This document shows positions 51,503 through 53,280 of a stretch of DNA of 53,280 nt, piece by piece (within the stretch, counting starts at the first letter, position 1; each line of letters begins with the position of its first letter). Origin of the DNA: Burkholderiales bacterium. GTDB taxonomy: Bacteria; Pseudomonadota; Gammaproteobacteria; Burkholderiales; Burkholderiaceae_C. The stretch covers positions 1-53,280 of the forward strand of contig CANBZB010000002.1 in NCBI GenBank assembly GCA_947373745.1, read 5' to 3'. The notes under the pieces were generated by a model. That model made no database searches. It saw nothing but the letters and a program-made list of their open reading frames with translations, and had not been told where the DNA came from. The position numbers were made by a program, and so were the translations under genes.

Positions 51503-51976
51503 ATGAAAATCAATGACACCCTCAGTGGCTTAGCGCTGTTAGCGCTATCGCTACTCATCCTCTATACCGTCAGTAGTTATCCCGTGATTCCTGGCCAAAA
51601 CATTGGCCCAGGCGCTTTTCCTGGATTATTGGCGGGCTTACTAGCTTTGTGTTCTGTGCTTCTCATCCTCAAAGGACTCAAAGCCAAGAAGCATGAGGAT
51701 TGGGTGGTCATTGGCGGCTGGGTGAAATCTTGGTTTCATCTGCGCAACTTTTTGGTCACTGTGGGTTGTTTGTTTTTCTATATCTACTTGTCCGACTTTT
51801 TAGGTTTCATTATTTGTGGAACCATCCTTTTGGCAGTGATGTTTGCCGCACTAGAAGTGCGTGCGAAAGTCATTCTTCCGATTGCCATCATCGTGACTTT
51901 GGTCATTCACTTTATTTTTTATAAGGGACTTCGCGTCCCTCTGCCATGGGGTCTTTTGATGCCCATTCAGTGGTAA
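51503..51976 (+). CDS. tctB: Tripartite tricarboxylate transporter small membrane subunit TctB
   Basis: The 157-residue protein has four hydrophobic helices: LALLALSLLILYTVSSY, FPGLLAGLLALCSVLLIL, FLVTVGCLFFYIYLSDFLGF and VILPIAIIVTLVIHFIFY. This is the layout of TctB, the small subunit that works with TctA. It starts six bases after the tctC stop and ends 12 bases before tctA. Confidence 0.92.
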   Translation: MKINDTLSGLALLALSLLILYTVSSYPVIPGQNIGPGAFPGLLAGLLALCSVLLILKGLKAKKHEDWVVIGGWVKSWFHLRNFLVTVGCLFFYIYLSDFLGFIICGTILLAVMFAALEVRAKVILPIAIIVTLVIHFIFYKGLRVPLPWGLLMPIQW

Positions 51977-51988
51977 GGAAAGAAAACA

Positions 51989-53280
51989 ATGACCACTGCT
52001 GTTTTGTTGCAAGCCTTTTGGCTGGTGTTTGATCCGTATGTCTTACTGGTCATCTTGTGCTCAGCCCTCTTCGGGCTTTTTGTAGGTGCTATTCCAGGTC
52101 TGAGTGCCACGATGGCTACGGCCTTGTTGGTGCCCATCACCTTCTTCATGCCGCCTGTGCCTGCGATCGCTGCCATCGTCACTGCGACGGCTATGGCGAT
52201 TTTCTCCGGCGATATTCCGGGTGCTTTGCTCCGTATTCCCGGAACACCTGCTTCTGCTGCGTATACAGACGAGGCTTATCAAATGACTCTCAAAGGCCAA
52301 GCGGAAATCGCTCTTGGCGCAGGCTTGGTGTTCTCTGCAATTGGTGGCTTGTTTGGCACCATCGTGATGGTGCTTTTCTCTCCTGCTCTGGCTGAAATTG
52401 CTTTGAAGTTTTCGTCTTTTGAATACTTCTGGCTGGTTGTCTTAGGCTTGGCTGGTGCGGTATTCATTGGTAACACCAGTGTCTTAAAAGCTTGCGTGTC
52501 TTTGCTGCTTGGTTTGCTGATTGCATGTATTGGTCTAGAGAACCCAGCCGGCCATCTGCGCTTTACTTTTGGCTTGAAAGAGTTGATGAGTGGAATCGAG
52601 CTCATCCCCATGATGGTGGGTATGTTTGCGGTATCTGAGTTGTTGCGCTATATCACCAATATGGATCCGCCACCGATGATTGCGACCGAGAAAATCGGCA
52701 ACATCTTTGCGGGCATGTGGGGCTTGCTGAAAAAATACCCAGGTGCACTTTTGCGCGGCAGTGTCTTGGGCACCATCATCGGTATACAACCAGGCTCTGG
52801 GGCGGACATGGCCTCTTGGCTGAGTTACGCCATGAGTAAAAAATTCTCCAAAGAGCCAGAAAAATTTGGCACAGGCCACGTAGAAGGCATCGTGGAATCG
52901 GGCGCTGCCAACAACTCTTCTTTGGCGGGTGCGTGGATTCCGGCGATTGTGTTTGGTATTCCTGGTGACTCGATCACTGCGATTGCCATTGGCGTCTTGT
53001 ATTTGAAGAACATGAACCCAGGACCGATGATTTTCATCAACAACCCTGAGAATATTTATGCGATCTTTTTGGTCTTTATCTTGGCCAACATCATCATGGT
53101 GCCGCTCGGTTGGTTGACGGTCAAAGTGGCTACCAAAATTTTGCGCGTAAAACGCAATATCTTGATGCCGATTATTTTGATGTTCTGTATCGTTGGCTCT
53201 TTCTCCATCAACAACTCTGTATGGGGTGTCACGCTGATCTTGTTCTTCGGTGTGGTGTCCTTTATCTTTGAGGAGAACGG
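51989..53280 (+). CDS. tctA: Tripartite tricarboxylate transporter large subunit TctA (3' end outside window)
   Basis: The ORF track misses this gene because it runs past the window end. From the ATG at 51989 (AAGGAAAG site upstream) about 430 of roughly 500 residues are read. Hallmarks: LFGLFVGAIPGLSATMATALL, SGDIPGALLRIPGTPASAA, GIQPGSGADMASWLSYAMSKK and the TctA signature IVESGAANNSSLAGAWIP. It has many membrane helices and forms the sodium- or proton-driven pore for citrate-like acids. Confidence 0.95.
   Translation, partial: MTTAVLLQAFWLVFDPYVLLVILCSALFGLFVGAIPGLSATMATALLVPITFFMPPVPAIAAIVTATAMAIFSGDIPGALLRIPGTPASAAYTDEAYQMTLKGQAEIALGAGLVFSAIGGLFGTIVMVLFSPALAEIALKFSSFEYFWLVVLGLAGAVFIGNTSVLKACVSLLLGLLIACIGLENPAGHLRFTFGLKELMSGIELIPMMVGMFAVSELLRYITNMDPPPMIATEKIGNIFAGMWGLLKKYPGALLRGSVLGTIIGIQPGSGADMASWLSYAMSKKFSKEPEKFGTGHVEGIVESGAANNSSLAGAWIPAIVFGIPGDSITAIAIGVLYLKNMNPGPMIFINNPENIYAIFLVFILANIIMVPLGWLTVKVATKILRVKRNILMPIILMFCIVGSFSINNSVWGVTLILFFGVVSFIFEEN

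Overview
The window looks like a chromosomal stretch of an aquatic, Comamonadaceae-like betaproteobacterium (Burkholderiales). The reasons are the roughly balanced base composition, the density of Bug/TctC periplasmic receptors (seven, a hallmark of this group), and the mix of tricarballylate, cyanate and acyl-CoA catabolic genes. No phage, transposase or CRISPR was seen. The assignment to this group is inference; the gene content is read from the sequence.

Left edge (1-2.1 kb): the 3' half of glpK, then a non-coding stretch with several inverted repeats, ending in the 3' part of a tRNA-Asn gene that begins exactly at the anticodon loop, with its terminator. This looks like the scar of an integrated element. 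Next to it lie an intact HigA antitoxin gene, a 5'-truncated higB toxin gene and a small unknown ORF. At 2.1-3 kb is a TfdA-like dioxygenase.

Light/stress block (3.1-8.4 kb): an Rrf2 regulator and a DUF393 protein diverge from a tight run of MerR-type regulator, iron-sulfur bacterial photolyase/cryptochrome, periplasmic SOUL haem protein and pterin carbinolamine dehydratase. A GATase-like protein follows. The set resembles a class II LitR light regulon. At 8.4-11.2 kb lie a secreted MetX-like hydrolase, an NTF2-like protein and a serine hydrolase.

Carboxylate catabolism (11.3-30.2 kb): Bug receptors alternate with catabolic enzymes. A Bug-class II aldolase pair faces an enoyl-CoA hydratase/CitE lyase/acyl-CoA synthetase operon, with an acyl-CoA dehydrogenase divergent from it. 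Another operon carries a Bug receptor, an enolase-superfamily dehydratase (probably D-tartrate dehydratase-like) and two complementary crotonase-like proteins: one has the active site but lacks the C-terminal helices, the other has the helices but has lost the oxyanion-hole glycines. HpaI-type aldolase, 3-hydroxyisobutyrate dehydrogenase-like protein, divergent Bug receptors, hemN (with an FNR-like box), tcuAB and a hydratase follow.

Cyanate block (30.2-33.9 kb): a NrtA-type receptor, permease, ATPase and cyanase form one operon behind a well-matched sigma-54 promoter with upstream NtrC-like sites. This points to nitrogen-controlled cyanate uptake and conversion to ammonia and CO2.

Right part (33.9-53.3 kb): cupin, SMP-30 lactonase, serine hydrolase, OprB porin, Ldh-family dehydrogenase with a Bug receptor, a TPR/glycine-rich protein, aminotransferase, an orphan ParA coupled to an EamA transporter, a complete sugar-type ABC importer, a Bug/beta-hydroxyacid dehydrogenase pair, and a true tripartite tricarboxylate transporter tctCBA cut off by the window end. 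No recognisable transcriptional regulator was found from 5.2 kb to the right end, and many convergent genes abut or overlap.
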